Shown piece after piece: positions 23,074-36,052 of a stretch of DNA of 64,000 nt. The notes beneath the pieces were generated by a model, which was given only the letters and a program-made list of their open reading frames with translations, was not told the DNA's origin and made no database searches. How positions within the stretch are numbered: the first letter of the stretch is position 1; every line of letters starts with the position of its first letter. The stretch lies in the NCBI GenBank assembly GCA_932294295.1, contig OW028585.1, forward strand, positions 21,490,912 to 21,554,911, written 5' to 3'. Made by a program: the position numbers and the translations under genes. The stretch is from Alitta virens (lineage: Eukaryota > Annelida > Polychaeta > Phyllodocida > Nereididae).

Positions 23074-23938
23074 GCTACAATTAGAAGAAACTTATTTCTG
23101 TATTTGAACCCTTTTATTTGCAGAAAGGGCAAAACATAAAGAACGGCACTGTGTGCATATTGTGATGTTAGCATAAGTGAAATATGAGCTTGTGCAGCTT
23201 TGTGAATTGTTAGAATCTATCAGTAAAATGAGAAATTTGAAAATGTATAGCATGCATTTGGACATGGTCAAAACATGGCAGAAGTGTCCTGAACAGCTGT
23301 GTGTAATGTTCAGCTGGCCAACATTTCCTTTGATTTTGCCTTTTTGAGTAGTAGCTTGAATGCTACAATTAGAAGCAACTTAGTTCTGTATTTTGAATCC
23401 TTTTATTTGCAGAAAGGTCAAAAGATAAAGAACAGCACTGTGCACATATTGTGATTTTAGCATAAGTAAGATACGAGCTGGTCCTGCTTTGTGAATTGCT
23501 AAAATCTATCAGTAACATGACCAATTTGATATTGTATTGCATGCATTTGGACATGGCGAAAACGAGGCAAAAGTGTCTTGCACAACTATGTGAAATGCTC
23601 AGTAGGCTTACCTTTCCTTTGATTACGCCTTTTTGAGCAGTAGCTTGAAGGCTACAATTGCAAGCAAGTCAGTATTGTACTCTGTAGCATTTTATATGCT
23701 GAAAGGCCAACATACAAAGAGTAGCACTGTGTGCATATTGTGTTTCTAACATAAGGGTAAATTAAGGTTGGGAAGCTCTGTGAAATGTGAAGCTCTTTGT
23801 AGTATGACATGTTATTTATTGCATGGTTTGTATTTGGACATGGCTAAAACACAGCAAATAAGTCCTGGACAGCTATGTGAAATGTTCAGCTAGCCAAAAT
23901 ATCCTGTGGTTTAGCTATTTTTTAGCTGTAGCTTGAAA
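23074..23938 (+). repeat. HOR unit 31 (A-B-C, 865 bp)
   Basis: B at 23362, C at 23651. A with the short T-run. B has GACCAATTTG. C has GCATGGTTTG, CCAAAATAT and TTTTTTAGC. Confidence 0.93.
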
Positions 23939-24804
23939 GCTACAATTAGAAGAAACTTATTTCTGTATTTGAACCCTTTTATTTGCAGAAAGGGCAAAAC
24001 ATAAAGAACGGCACTGTGTGCATATTGTGATGTTAGCATTAGTGAAATATGAGCTTGTGCAGCTTTGTGAATTGTTAAAATCTATCAGTAAAATGAGAAA
24101 TTTGATAATGTATAGCATGCATTTGGACATGGTCAAAACATGGCAAAAGTGTCCTGAACAGCTGTGTGTAATGTTCAGCTGGCCAACATTTCTTTTAATT
24201 TTGCCTTTTTTGAGCAGTAGCTTGAATGCTACAATTAGAAGCAACTTAGTTCTGTATTTTGAATCCTTTTATTTGCAGAAAGGTCAAAAGATAAAGAACA
24301 GCACTGTGCACATATTGTGATTTTGGCATAAGTAAGATACGAGCTGGTCCTGCTTTGTGAATTGCTAAAATCTATCAGTAACATGACAAATTTGATATTG
24401 TATTGCATGCATTTGGACATGGCGAAAACGAGGCAAAAGTGTCTTGCACAACTATGTGAAATGCTCAGTAGGCTTACCTTTCCTTTGATTACGCCTTTTT
24501 GAGCAGTAGCTTGAAGGCTACAATTGCAAGCAAGTCAGTATTGTACTCTGTAGCATTTGATATGCTGAAAGGCCAACATACAAAGAGTAGCACTGTGTGC
24601 ATATTGTGTTTCTAACATAAGGGTAAATTAAGGTTGGGAAGCTCTGTGAAATGTGAAGCTCTTTGTAGTATGACATGCTATATATTGCATGGCTTGTATT
24701 TGGACATGGCTAAAACACAGCAAATAAGTCCTGGACAGCTATGTGAAATGTTCAGCTAGCCAACATATCCTGTGGTTTAGCTATTTTTGAGCTGTAGCTT
24801 GAAA
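23939..24804 (+). repeat. HOR unit 32 (A-B-C, 866 bp)
   Basis: B at 24228, C at 24517. A has AGCATTAGTG, GTTAAAATC, GGCAAAAGTG and TTCTTTTAATT. B has TTTTGGC. C has GATATG and GACATGCTATATA. Confidence 0.93.
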
Positions 24805-25665
24805 GCTACAATTAGAAGAAACTTATTTCTGTATTTGAACCCTTTTATTTGCAGAAAGGGCAAAACATAAAGAACGGCACTGTGTGCATATTGTGATGTT
24901 AGCATAAGTGAAATATGAGCTTGTGCAGCTTTGTGAATTGTTAGAATCTATCAGTAAAATGAGAAATTTGAAAATGTATAGCATGCATTTGGACATGGTC
25001 AAAACATGGCAGAAGTGTCCTGAACAGCTGTGGGTAATGTTCAGCTGGCCAACATTTCTTTTGATTTTGCCTTTTTTGAGCAGTAGCTATGCTACAATTA
25101 GAAGCAACTTAGTTCTGTATTTAATCCTTTTATTTGCAGAAAGGTCAAAAGATAAAGAACAGCACTGTGCACATATTGTGATTTTAGCATAAGTAAGATA
25201 CGAGCTGGTCCTGCTTTGTGAATTGCTAAAATCTATCAGTAACATGACAAATTTGATATTGTATTGCATGCATTTGGACATGGCGAAAGCGAGGCAAAAG
25301 TGTCTTGCACAACTATGTGAAATGCTCAGTAGGCTTACCATTCCTTTGATTACGCCTTTTTGAGCAGTAGCTTGAAGGCTACAATTGCAAGCAAGTCAGT
25401 ATTGTACTCTGTAGCATTTTATATGCTGAAAGGCCAACATACAAAGAGTAGCACTGTGTGCATATTGTGTTTCTAACATAAGGGTAAATTAAGGTTGGGA
25501 AGCTCTGTGAAATGTGAAGCTCTTTGTAGTATGACATGTTATTTATTGCATGGCTTGTATTTGGACATGGCTAAAACACAGCAAATAAGTCCTGGACAGC
25601 TATGTGAAATGTTCAGCTAGCCAACATATCCTGTGGTTTAGCTATTTTTGAGCTGTAGCTTGAAA
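24805..25665 (+). repeat. HOR unit 33 (A-B-C, 861 bp)
   Basis: B at 25091, C at 25378. Copy of unit 27 at 5,189 bp, with GTAGCTATGCTAC, CTGTGGGTAATG and CTTACCATTCC. It reads TGTATTTAATCC where unit 27 reads TGTATTTATTCC. Confidence 0.94.
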
Positions 25666-26530
25666 GCTACAATTAGAAGAAACTTATTTCTGTATTTGAA
25701 CCCTTTTATTTGCAGAAAGGGCAAAACATAAAGAACGGCACTGTGTGCATATTGTGATGTTAGCATAAGTGAAATATGAGCTTGTGCAGCTTTGTGAATT
25801 GTTAGAATCTATCAGTAAAATGAGAAATTTGAAAATGTATAGCATGCATTTGGACATGGTCAAAACATGGCAGAAGTGTCCTGAACAGCTGTGTGTAATG
25901 TTCAGCTGGCCAACATTTCCTTTGATTTTGCCTTTTTGAGTAGTAGCTTGAATGCTACAATTAGAAGCAACTTAGTTCTGTATTTTGAATCCTTTTATTT
26001 GCAGAAAGGTCAAAAGATAAAGAACAGCACTGTGCACATATTGTGATTTTAGCATAAGTAAGATACGAGCTGGTCCTGCTTTGTGAATTGCTAAAATCTA
26101 TCAGTAACATGACAAATTTGATATTGTATTGCATGCATTTGGACATGGCGAAAACGAGGGAAAAGTGTCTTACACAACTATGTGAAATGCTCAGTAGGCT
26201 TACCTTTCCTTTGATTACGCCTTTTTGAGCAGTAGCTTGAAGGCTACAATTGCAAGCAAGTCAGTATTGTACTCTGTAGCATTTTATATGCTGAAAGGCC
26301 AACATACAAAGAGTAGCACTGTGTGCATATTGTGTTTCTAACATAAGGGTAAATTAAGGTTGGGAAGCTCTGTGAAATGTGAAGCTCTTTGTAGTATGAC
26401 ATGTTATTTATTGCATGGCTTGTATTTGGACATGGCTAAAACACAGCAAATAAGTCCTGGACAGCTATGTGAAATGTTCAGCTAGCCAACATATCCTGTG
26501 GTTTAGCTATTTTTGAGCTGTAGCTTGAAA
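25666..26530 (+). repeat. HOR unit 34 (A-B-C, 865 bp)
   Basis: B at 25954, C at 26243. Copy of unit 28 (short T-run, CTTACAC) with a private GAGGGAAAAG. Confidence 0.93.
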
Positions 26531-27396
26531 GCTACAATTAGAAGAAACTTATTTCTGTATTTGAACCCTTTTATTTGCAGAAAGGGCAAAACATAAAGAA
26601 CGGCACTGTGTGCATATTGTGATGTTAGCATAAGTGAAATATGAGCTTGTGCAGCTTTGTGAATTGTTAGAATCTATCAGTAAAATGAGAAATTTGAAAA
26701 TGTATAGCATGCATTTGGACATGGTCAAAACATGGCAGAAGTGTCCTGAACAGCTGTGTGTAATGTTCAGCTGGCCAACATTTCCTTTGATTTTGCCATT
26801 TTTGAGTAGTAGCTTAAATGCTACAATTAGAAGCAACTTAGTTCTGTATTTTGAATCCTTTTATTTGCAGAAAGGTCAAAAGATAAAGAACAGCACTGTG
26901 CACATATTGTGATTTTAGCATAAGTAAGATACGAGCTGGTCCTGCTTTGTGAAATGCTAAAATCTATCAGTAACATGACAAATTTGATATTGTATTGCAT
27001 GCATTTGGACATGGCGAAAACGAGGCAAAAGTGTCTTGCATAACTATGTGAAATGCTCAGTAGGCTTACCTTTCCTTTGATTACGCCTTTTTGAGCAGTA
27101 GCTTGAAGGCTACAATTGCAAGCAAGTCAGTATTGTACTCTGTAGCATTTTATATGCTGAAAGGCCAACATACAAAGAGTAGCACTGTGTGCATATTGTG
27201 TTTCTAACATAAGGGTAAATTAAGGTTGGGAAGCTCTGTGAAATGTGAAGCTCTTTGTAGTATGACATGTTATTTATTGCATGGCTTGTATTTGGACATG
27301 GCTAAAACACAGCAAATAAGTCCTGGACAGCTATGTGAAATGTTCAGCTAGCCAACATATCCTGTGGTTTAGCTATTTTTGAGCTGTAGCTTGAAA
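26531..27396 (+). repeat. HOR unit 35 (A-B-C, 866 bp), extra unit
   Basis: B at 26820, C at 27109. A and B match unit 29 (AGCTTAAATGC, CTTGCATAAC), but C is the common type like unit 28. It is the unit gained relative to the first copy of the 5.19-kb block. Confidence 0.92.
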
Positions 27397-28262
27397 GCTA
27401 CAATTAGAAGAAACTTATTTCTGTATTTGAACCCTTTTATTTGCAGAAAGGGCAAAACATAAAGAACGGCACTGTGTGCATATTGTGATGTTAGCATAAG
27501 TGAAATATGAGCTTGTGCAGCTTTGTGAATTGTTAGAATCTATCAGTAAAATGAGAAATTTGAAAATGTATAGCATGCATTTGGACATGGTCAAAACATG
27601 GCAGAAGTGTCCTGAACAGCTGTGTGTAATGTTCAGCTGGCCAACATTTCCTTTGATTTTGCCATTTTTGAGTAGTAGCTTAAATGCTACAATTAGAAGC
27701 AACTTAGTTCTGTATTTTGAATCCTTTTATTTGCAGAAAGGTCAAAAGATAAAGAACAGCACTGTGCACATATTGTGATTTTAGCATAAGTAAGATACGA
27801 GCTGGTCCTGCTTTGTGAAATGCTAAAATCTATCAGTAACATGACAAATTTGATATTGTATTGCATGCATTTGGACATGGCGAAAACGAGGCAAAAGTGT
27901 CTTGCATAACTATGTGAAATGCTCAGTAGGCTTACCTTTCCTTTGATTACGCCTTTTTGAGCAGTAGCTTGAAGGCTACAATTGCAAGCAAGTCAGTATT
28001 GTACTCTGTAGCATTTTATATGCTGAAAGGCCAACATACAAAGAGTAGCACTGTGTGCATATTGTGTTTCTAACATAAGGGTAAATTAAGGTTGGGAAGC
28101 TCTGTGAAATGTGAAGCTCTTTGTAGTATGACATGTTATTTATTGCATGGCTTGCATTTCGACATGGCTAAAACACAGCAAATAAGTCCTGGACAGTTAT
28201 GTGAAATGTTCAGCTAGCCAAAATATCCTGTGGTTTAGCTATTTTTTAGCTGTAGCTTGAAA
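27397..28262 (+). repeat. HOR unit 36 (A-B-C, 866 bp)
   Basis: B at 27686, C at 27975. Matches unit 29 throughout, including GCTTGCATTTCGAC and TTTTTTAGC in C, with a private CAGTTATGTG. Confidence 0.93.
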
Positions 28263-29128
28263 GCTACAATTAGAAGAAACTTATTTCTGTATTTGAACCC
28301 TTTTATTTGCAGAAAGGGCAAGACATAAAGAACGGCACTGTGTGCATATTGTGATGTTAGCATAAGTGAAACATGAGCTTGTGCAGCTTTGTGAATTGTT
28401 AAATTCAATCAGTAAAATGAGAAATTTGAAAATGTATAGCATGCATTTGGACATGGTCAAAACATGGCAGAAGTGTCCTGAACAGCTGTGTGTAATGTTC
28501 AGCTGGCCAACATTTCCTTTGATTTTGCCTTTTTTGAGTAGTAGCTTGAATGCTACAATTAGAAGCAAATTAGTTCTGTATTTTGAATCCTTTTATTTGC
28601 AGAAAGGTCAAAAGATAAAGAACAGCACTGTGCACATATTGTGATTTTGGCATAAGTAAGATACGAGCTGGTCCTGCTTTGCGAATTGCTAAAATCTATC
28701 AGTAACATGACAAATTTGATATTGTATTGCATGCATTTGGACATGGCGAAAGCGAGGCAAAAGTGTCTTGCACAACTATGTGAAATGCTCAGTAGGCTTA
28801 CCTTTCCTTTGATTACGCCTTTTTGAGCAGTAGCTTGAAGGCTACAATTGCAAGCAAGTCAGTATTGTACTCTGTAGCATTTTATATGCTGAAAGGCCAA
28901 CATACAAAGAGTAGCACTGTGTGCATATTGTGTTTCTAACATAAGGGTAAATTAAGGTTGGGAAGCTCTGTGAAATGTGAAGCTCTTTGTAGTATGACAT
29001 GTTATTTATTGCATGGTTTGTATTTGGACATGGCTAAAACACAGCAAATAAGTCCTGGACAGCTATGTGAAATGTTCAGCTAGCCAAAATATCCTGTGGT
29101 TTAGCTATTTTTTAGCTGTAGCTTGAAA
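28263..29128 (+). repeat. HOR unit 37 (A-B-C, 866 bp), fusion of units 30 and 31
   Basis: B at 28552, C at 28841. A and B match unit 30 (GAAACATGAGC, TTAAATTCAATC, CGAAAGCGAGG). C matches unit 31 (GCATGGTTTG, CCAAAATAT, TTTTTTAGC). One HOR length has been lost in register. Private change: TTGCGAATTGC. Confidence 0.92.
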
Positions 29129-29994
29129 GCTACAACTAGAAGAAACTTATTTCTGTATTTGAACCCTTTTATTTGCAGAAAGGGCAAAACATAAAGAACG
29201 GCACTGTGTGCATATTGTGATGTTAGCATTAGTGAAATATGAGCTTGTGCAGCTTTGTGAATTGTTAAAATCTATCAGTAAAATGAGAAATTTGATAATG
29301 TATAGCATGCATTTGGACATGGTCAAAACATGGCAAAAGTGTCCTGAACAGCTGTGTGTAATGTTCAGCTGGCCAACATTTCTTTTAATTTTGCCTTTTT
29401 TGAGCAGTAGCTTGAATGCTACAATTAGAAGCAACTTAGTTCTGTATTTTGAATCCTTTTATTTGCAGAAAGGTCAAAAGATAAAGAACAGCACTGTGCA
29501 CATATTGTGATTTTGGCATAAGTAAGATACGAGCTGGTCCTGCTTTGTGAATTGCTAAAATCTATCAGTAACATGACAAATTTGATATTGTATTGCATGC
29601 ATTTGGACATGGCGAAAACGAGGCAAAAGTGTCTTGCACAACTATGTGAAATGCTCAGTAGGCTTACCTTTCCTTTGATTACGCCTTTTTGAGCAGTAGC
29701 TTGAAGGCTACAATTGCAAGCAAGTCAGTATTGTACTCTGTAGCATTTGATATGCTGAAAGGCCAACATACAAAGAGTAGCACTGTGTGCATATTGTGTT
29801 TCTAACATAAGGGTAAATTAAGGTTGGGAAGCTCTGTGAAATGTGAAGCTCTTTGTAGTATGACATGCTATATATTGCATGGCTTGTATTTGGACATGGC
29901 TAAAACACAGCAAATAAGTCCTGGACAGCTATGTGAAATGTTCAGCTAGCCAACATATCCTGTGGTTTAGCTATTTTTGAGCTGTAGCTTGAAA
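29129..29994 (+). repeat. HOR unit 38 (A-B-C, 866 bp)
   Basis: B at 29418, C at 29707. Copy of unit 32 (AGCATTAGTG, TTCTTTTAATT, GACATGCTATATA) with a private start GCTACAACTAG. Ends the second 5.19-kb copy. Confidence 0.93.
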
Positions 29995-30860
29995 GCTACA
30001 ATTAGAAGAAACTTATTTCTGTATTTGAACCCTTTTATTTGCAGAAAGGGCAAAACATAAAGAACGGCACTGTGTGCATATTGTGATGTTAGCATAAGTG
30101 AAATATGAGCTTGTGCAGCTTTGTGAATTGTTAGAATCTATCAGTAAAATGAGAAATTTGAAAATGTATAGCATGCATTTGGACATGGTCAAAACATGGC
30201 AGAAGTGTCCTGAACAGCTGTGTGTAATGTTCAGCTGGCCAACATTTCCTTAGATTTTGCCTTTTTTGAGTAGTAGCTTGAATGCTACAATTAGAAGCAA
30301 CTTAGTTCTGTATTTTGAATCCTTTTATTTGCAGAAAGGTCAAAAGATAAAGAACAGCACTGTGCACATATTGTGATTTTAGCATAAATAAGATACGAGC
30401 TGGTCCTGCTTTGTGAATTGCTAAAATCTATCAGTAACATGACAAATTTGATATTGTATTGCATGCATTTGGACATGGCGAAAACGAGGCAAAAGTGTCT
30501 TGCACAACTATGTGAAATGATCAGTAGGCTTACCTTTCCTTTGATTACGCCTTTTTGAGCAGTAGCTTGAAGGCTACAATTGCAAGCAAGTCAGTATTGT
30601 ACTCTGTAGCATTTTATATGCTGAAAGGCCAACATACAAAGAGTAGCACTGTGTGCATATTGTGTTTCTAACATAAGGGTAAATTAAGGTTGGGAAGCTC
30701 TGTGAAATGTGAAGCTCTTTGTAGTATGACATGTTATTTATTGCATGGCTTGTATTTGGACATGGCTAAAGCACAGCAAATAAGTCCTGGACAGCTATGT
30801 GAAATGTTCAGCTAGCCAACATATCCTGTGGTTTAGCTATTTTTGAGCTGTAGCTTGAAA
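29995..30860 (+). repeat. HOR unit 39 (A-B-C, 866 bp)
   Basis: B at 30284, C at 30573. A has TTCCTTAGATTTTG. B has GCATAAATAAG and GAAATGATCAG. C has CTAAAGCACAG, shared with unit 41. Confidence 0.93.
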
Positions 30861-31726
30861 GCTACAATTAGAAGAAACTTATTTCTGTATTTGAACCCTT
30901 TTATTTGCAGAAAGGGCAAAACATAAAGAACGGCACTGTGTGCATATTGTGATGTTAGCATAAGTGAAATATGAGCTTGTGCAGCTTTGTGAATTGTTAG
31001 AATCTATCAATAAAGTGAGAAATTTGAAAATGTATAGCATGCATTTGGACATGGTCAAAACATGGCAGAAGTGTCCTGAACAGCTGTGTGTAATGTTAAG
31101 CTGGCCAACATTTCCTTTGATTTTGCCTTTTTTGAGCAGTAGCTTGAATGCTACAATTAGAAGCAACTTAGTTCTGTATTTTGAATCCTTTTATTTGCAG
31201 AAAGGTCAAAAGATAAAGAACAGCACTGTGGACATATTGTGATTTTAGCATAAGTAAGATACGAGCTGGTCCTGCTTTGTGAATTGCTAAAATCTATCAG
31301 TAACATAACAAATTTGATATTGTATTGCACGCATTTGTATATGGCGAAAACGAGGCAAAAGTGTCTTGCACAACTATGTGAAATGCTCAGTAGGCTTACC
31401 TTTCCTTTGATTACGCCTTTTTGAGCAGTAGCTTGAAGGCTACAATTGCAAGCAAGTCAGTATTGTACTCTGTAGCATTTTATATGCTGAAAGGCCAACA
31501 TACAAAGAGTAGCACTGTGTGCATATTGTGTTTCTAACATAAGGGTAAATTAAGGTTGGGAAGCTCTGTGAAATGTGAAGCTCTTTGTAGTATGACATGT
31601 TATTTATTGCATGGCTTGTATTTGGACATGGCTAAAACACAGCAAATAAGTCCTGGACAGCTATGTGAAATGTTCAGCTAGCCAAAATATCCTGTGGTTT
31701 AGCTATTTTTGAGCTGTAGCTTGAAA
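30861..31726 (+). repeat. HOR unit 40 (A-B-C, 866 bp)
   Basis: B at 31150, C at 31439. A has CAATAAAGTGAG and GTTAAGC. B has CACTGTGGACAT, CATAACAAAT and CACGCATTTGTATATGG. C has CCAAAATAT. Confidence 0.93.
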
Positions 31727-32592
31727 GCTACAATTAGAAGAAACTTATTTCTGTATTTGAACCCTTTTATTTGCAGAAAGGGCAAAACATAAAGAACGGC
31801 ACTGTGTGCATATTGTGATGTTAGCATAAGTGAAATATGAGCTTGTGCAGCTTTGTGAATTGTTAAAATCTATCAGTAAAATGAGAAATTTGATAATGTA
31901 TAGCATGCATTTGGACATGGTCAAAACATGGCAAAAGTGTCCTGAACAGCTGTGTGTAATGTTCAGCTGGCCAACATTTCTTTTAATTTTGCCTTTTTTG
32001 AGCAGTAGCTTGAATGCTACAATTAGAAGCAACTTAGTTCTGTATTTTGAATCCTTTTATTTGCAGAAAGGTCAAAAGATAAAGAACAGCACTGTGCACA
32101 TATTGTGATTTTGGCATAAGTAAGATACGAGCTGGTCCTGCTTTGTGAATTGCTAAAATCTATCAGTAACATGACAAATTTGATATTGTATTGCATGCAT
32201 TTGGACATGGCGAAAACGAGGCAAAAGTGTCTTGCACAACTATGTGAAATGCTCAGTAGGCTTACCTTTCCTTTGATTACGCCTTTTTGAGCAGTAGCTT
32301 GAAGGCTACAATTGCAAGCAAGTCAGTATTGTACTCTGTAGCATTTTATATGCTGAAAGGCCAACATACAAAGAGTAGCACTGTGTGCATATTGTGTTTC
32401 TAACATAAGGGTAAATTAAGGTTGGGAAGCTCTGTGAAATGTGAAGCTCTTTGTAGTATGACATGTTATTTATTGCATGGCTTGTATTTGGACATGGCTA
32501 AAGCACAGCAAATAAGTCCTGGACAGCTATGTGAAATGTTCAGCTAGCCAACATATCCTGTGGTTTAGCTATTTTTGAGCTGTAGCTTGAAA
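31727..32592 (+). repeat. HOR unit 41 (A-B-C, 866 bp)
   Basis: B at 32016, C at 32305. A has GTTAAAATC, GGCAAAAGTG and TTCTTTTAATT. B has TTTTGGC. C has CTAAAGCACAG. Confidence 0.93.
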
Positions 32593-33458
32593 GCTACAAT
32601 TAGAAGAAACTTATTTCTGTATTTGAACCCTTTTATTTGCAGAAAGGGCAAAACATAAAGAACGGCACTGTGTGCATATTGTGATGTTAGCATAAGTGAA
32701 ATATGAGCTTGTGCAGCTTTGTGAATTGTTAGAATCTATCAATAAAATGAGAAATTTGAAAATGTATAGCATGCATTTGGACATGGTCAAAACATGGCAG
32801 AAGTGTCCTGAACAGCTGTGTGTAATGTTAAGCTGGCCAACATTTCCTTTGATTTTGCCTTTTTTGAGCAGTAGCTTGAATGCTACAATTAGAAGCAACT
32901 TAGTTCTGTATTTTGAATCCTTTTATTTGCAGAAAGGTCAAAAGATAAAGAACAGCACTGTGGACATATTGTGATTTTAGCATAAGTAAGATACGAGCTG
33001 GTCCTGCTTTGTGAATTGCTAAAATCTATCAGTAACATAACAAATTTGATATTGTATTGCACGCATTTGTATATGGCGAAAACGAGGCAAAAGTGTCTTG
33101 CACAACTATGTGAAATGCTCAGTAGGCTTACCTTTCCTTTGATTACGCCTTTTTGAGCAGTAGCTTGAAGGCTACAATTGCAAGCAAGTCAGTATTGTAC
33201 TCTGTAGCATTTTATATGCTGAAAGGCCAACATACAAAGAGTAGCACTGTGTGCATATTGTGTTTCTAACATAAGGGTAAATTAAGGTTGGGAAGCTCTG
33301 TGAAATGTGAAGCTCTTTGTAGTATGACATGTTATTTATTGCATGGCTTGTATTTGGACATGGCTAAAACACAGCAAATAAGTCCTGGACAGCTATGTGA
33401 AATGTTCAGCTAGCCAAAATATCCTGTGGTTTAGCTATTTTTGAGCTGTAGCTTGAAA
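32593..33458 (+). repeat. HOR unit 42 (A-B-C, 866 bp)
   Basis: B at 32882, C at 33171. Copy of unit 40 at 1,732 bp, with CAATAAAATGAG in place of CAATAAAGTGAG; both share CACTGTGGACAT and TTTGTATATGG. Confidence 0.93.
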
Positions 33459-34322
33459 GCTACAATTAGAAGAAACTTATTTCTGTATTTGAACCCTTTT
33501 ATTTGCAGAAAGGGCAAAACATAAAGAACGGCACTGTGTGCATATTGTGATGTTAGCATAAGTGAAATATGAGCTTGTGCAGCTTTGTGAATTGTTAAAA
33601 TCTATCAGTAAAATGAGAAATTTGATAATGTATAGCATGCATTTGGACATGGTCAAAACATGGCAAAAGTGTCCTGAACAGCTGTGTGTAATGTTCAGCT
33701 GGCCAACATTTCTTTTAATTTTGCCTTTTTTGAGCAGTAGCTTGAATGCTACAATTAGAAGCAACTTAGTTCTGTATTTTGAATCCTTTTATTTGCAGAA
33801 AGGTCAAAAGATAAAGAACAGCACTGTGCACATATTGTGATTTTGGCATAAGTAAGATACGAGCTGGTCCTGCTTTGTGAATTGCTAAAATCTATCAGTA
33901 ACATGACAAATTTGATATTGTATTGCATGCATTTGGACATGGCGAAAACGAGGCAAAAGTGTCTTGCACAACTATGTGAAATGCTCAGTAGGCTTACCTT
34001 TCCTTTGATTACGCCTTTTTGAGCAGTAGCTTGAAGGCTACAATTGCAAGCAAGTCAGTATTGTACTCTGTAGCATTTTATATGCTGAAAGGCCAACATA
34101 CAAAGAGTAGCACGGTGCATATTGTGTTCCTAACATACGGATAAATTAAGGTTGGGAAGCTCTGTGAAATGTGAAGCTCTTTGTAGTATGACATGTTATT
34201 TATTGCATGGCTTGTATTTGGACATGGCTAAAACACAGCAAATAAGTCCTGGACAGCTATGTGAAATGTTCAGCTAGCCAACATATCCTGTGGTTTAGCT
34301 ATTTTTGAGCTGTAGCTTGAAA
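33459..34322 (+). repeat. HOR unit 43 (A-B-C, 864 bp)
   Basis: B at 33748, C at 34037. A and B copy unit 41 at 1,732 bp. C switches to the 286-bp CACGGTGCAT / CATACGGATA variant. Confidence 0.93.
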
Positions 34323-35186
34323 GCTACAATTAGAAGAAACTTATTTCTGTATTTGAACCCTTTTATTTGCAGAAAGGGCAAAACATAAAGAACGGCACTG
34401 TGTGCATATTGTGATGTTAGCATAAGTGAAATATGAGCTTGTGCAGCTTTGTGAATTGTTAGAATCTATCAATAAAATGAGAAATTTGAAAATGTATAGC
34501 ATGCATTTGGACATGGTCAAAACATGGCAGAAGTGTCCTGAACAGCTGTGTGTAATGTTAAGCTGGCCAACATTTCCTTCGATTTTGCCTTTTTTGAGCA
34601 GTAGCTTGAATGCTACAGTTAGAAGCAAATTAGTTCTGTATTTTGAATCCTTTTATTTGCAGAAAGGTCAAAAGATAAAGAACAGCACTGTGGACATATT
34701 GTGATTTTAGCATAAGTAAGATACGAGCTGGTCCTGTTTTGTGAATTGCTAAAATCTATCAGTAACATAACAAATTTGATATTGTATTGCACGCATTTGG
34801 ACATGGCGAAAACGAGGCAAAAGTGTCTTGCACAACTATGTAAAATGCTCAGTAGGCTAACCTTTCCTTTGATTACGCCTTTTTGAGCAGTAGCTTGAAG
34901 GCTACAATTGCAAGCAAGTCAGTATTGTACTCTGTAGCATTTTATATGCCGAAAGGCCAACATACAAAGAGTAGCACGGTGCATATTGTGTTCCTAACAT
35001 ACGGATAAATTAAGGTTGGGAAGCTCTGTGAAACGTGATGCTCTTTGTAGTATGACATGTTATTTATTGCATGGCTTGTATTTGGACATGGCTAAAACAC
35101 AGCAAATAAGTCCTGGACAGCTATGTGAAATGTTCAGCTAGTCAAAATATCCTGTGGTTTAGCTATTTTTGAGCTGTAGCTTGAAA
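34323..35186 (+). repeat. HOR unit 44 (A-B-C, 864 bp)
   Basis: B at 34612, C at 34901. A has TTCCTTCGATTTTG. B starts ACAGTTAGAAGCAAATT and has CACTGTGGACAT, CCTGTTTTGTG and TATGTAAAATGC. C is the 286-bp variant with TATGCCGAAAGG and GAAACGTGATGC, followed by CTAGTCAAAATAT. Confidence 0.93.
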
Positions 35187-36052
35187 GCTACAATTAGAAG
35201 AAACTTATTTCTGTATTTGAACCCTTTTATTTGCAGAAAGGGCAAAACATAAAGAACGGCACTGTGTGCATATTGTGATGTTAGCATAAGTGAAATATGA
35301 GCTAGTGCAGCTTTGTGAATTGTTAGAATCTATCAGTAAATTGAGAAATTTGATAATGTATAGCATGCATTTGGACATGGTTAAAACATGGCAGAAGTGT
35401 CCTGAACAGCTGTGTGTAATGTTCAGCTGGCCAACATTTCCTTTGAGTTTGCCTTTTTTGAGCAGTAGCTTGAATGCTACAATTAGAAGCAACTTAGTTC
35501 TGTATTTTGAATCCTTTTATTTGCAGAAAGGTCAAAAGATAAAGAACAGCACTGTGCACATATTGTGATTTTAGCATAAGTAAGATACGAGCTGGTCCTG
35601 CTTTGTGAATTGCTAAAATCTATCAGTAACATAACAAATTTGATATTGTATTGCACGCATTTGTATATGGCGAAAACGAGGCAAAAGTGTCTTGCACAAC
35701 TATGTGAAATGCTCAGTAGGCTTACCTTTCCTTTGATTACGCCTTTTTGAGCAGTAGCTTGAAGGCTAAAATTGCAAGCAAGTCAGTATTGTACTCTGTA
35801 GCATTTTATATGCCGAAAGGCCAACATACAAAGAGTAGCACTGCGTGCATATTGTGTTTCTAACATAAGGGTAAATTAAGGTTGGGAAGCTCTGTGAAAT
35901 GTGAAGCTCTTTGTAGTATGACATGTTATTTATTGCATGGCTTGTATTTGGACATGGCTAAAACACAGCAAATAAGTCCTGGACAGCTATGTGAAATGTT
36001 CAGCTAGCCAACATATCCTGTGGTTTAGCTATTTTTGAGCTGTAGCTTGAAA
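35187..36052 (+). repeat. HOR unit 45 (A-B-C, 866 bp)
   Basis: B at 35476, C at 35765. Unit-4 type A (GAGCTAGTGC, TAAATTGAG, TTGAGTTTGCC). C starts GGCTAAAATTGC, a change in the right hairpin arm, and has TATGCCGAAAGG and CACTGCGTGC. Confidence 0.93.

Larger units (their letters stand above)
19616..29994 (+). repeat. 5.19-kb tandem duplication of six HOR units
   Basis: Units 27-32 (19616-24804, 5,189 bp) and units 33-38 (24805-29994, 5,190 bp). Both begin with the GTAGCTATGCTAC / CTGTGGGTAATG unit and end with the AGCATTAGTG / GACATGCTATATA unit. Inside, the second copy has an additional unit-29-like copy and a fused unit 30/31. Confidence 0.92.
30540..34100 (+). repeat. 1,732-bp tandem duplication of two HOR units
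   Basis: Units 40-41 correspond to units 42-43 at +1,732 bp. The match starts within C of unit 39 (CTAAAGCACAG shared with unit 41) and stops where C of unit 43 turns into the CACGGTGCAT variant. Confidence 0.88.
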
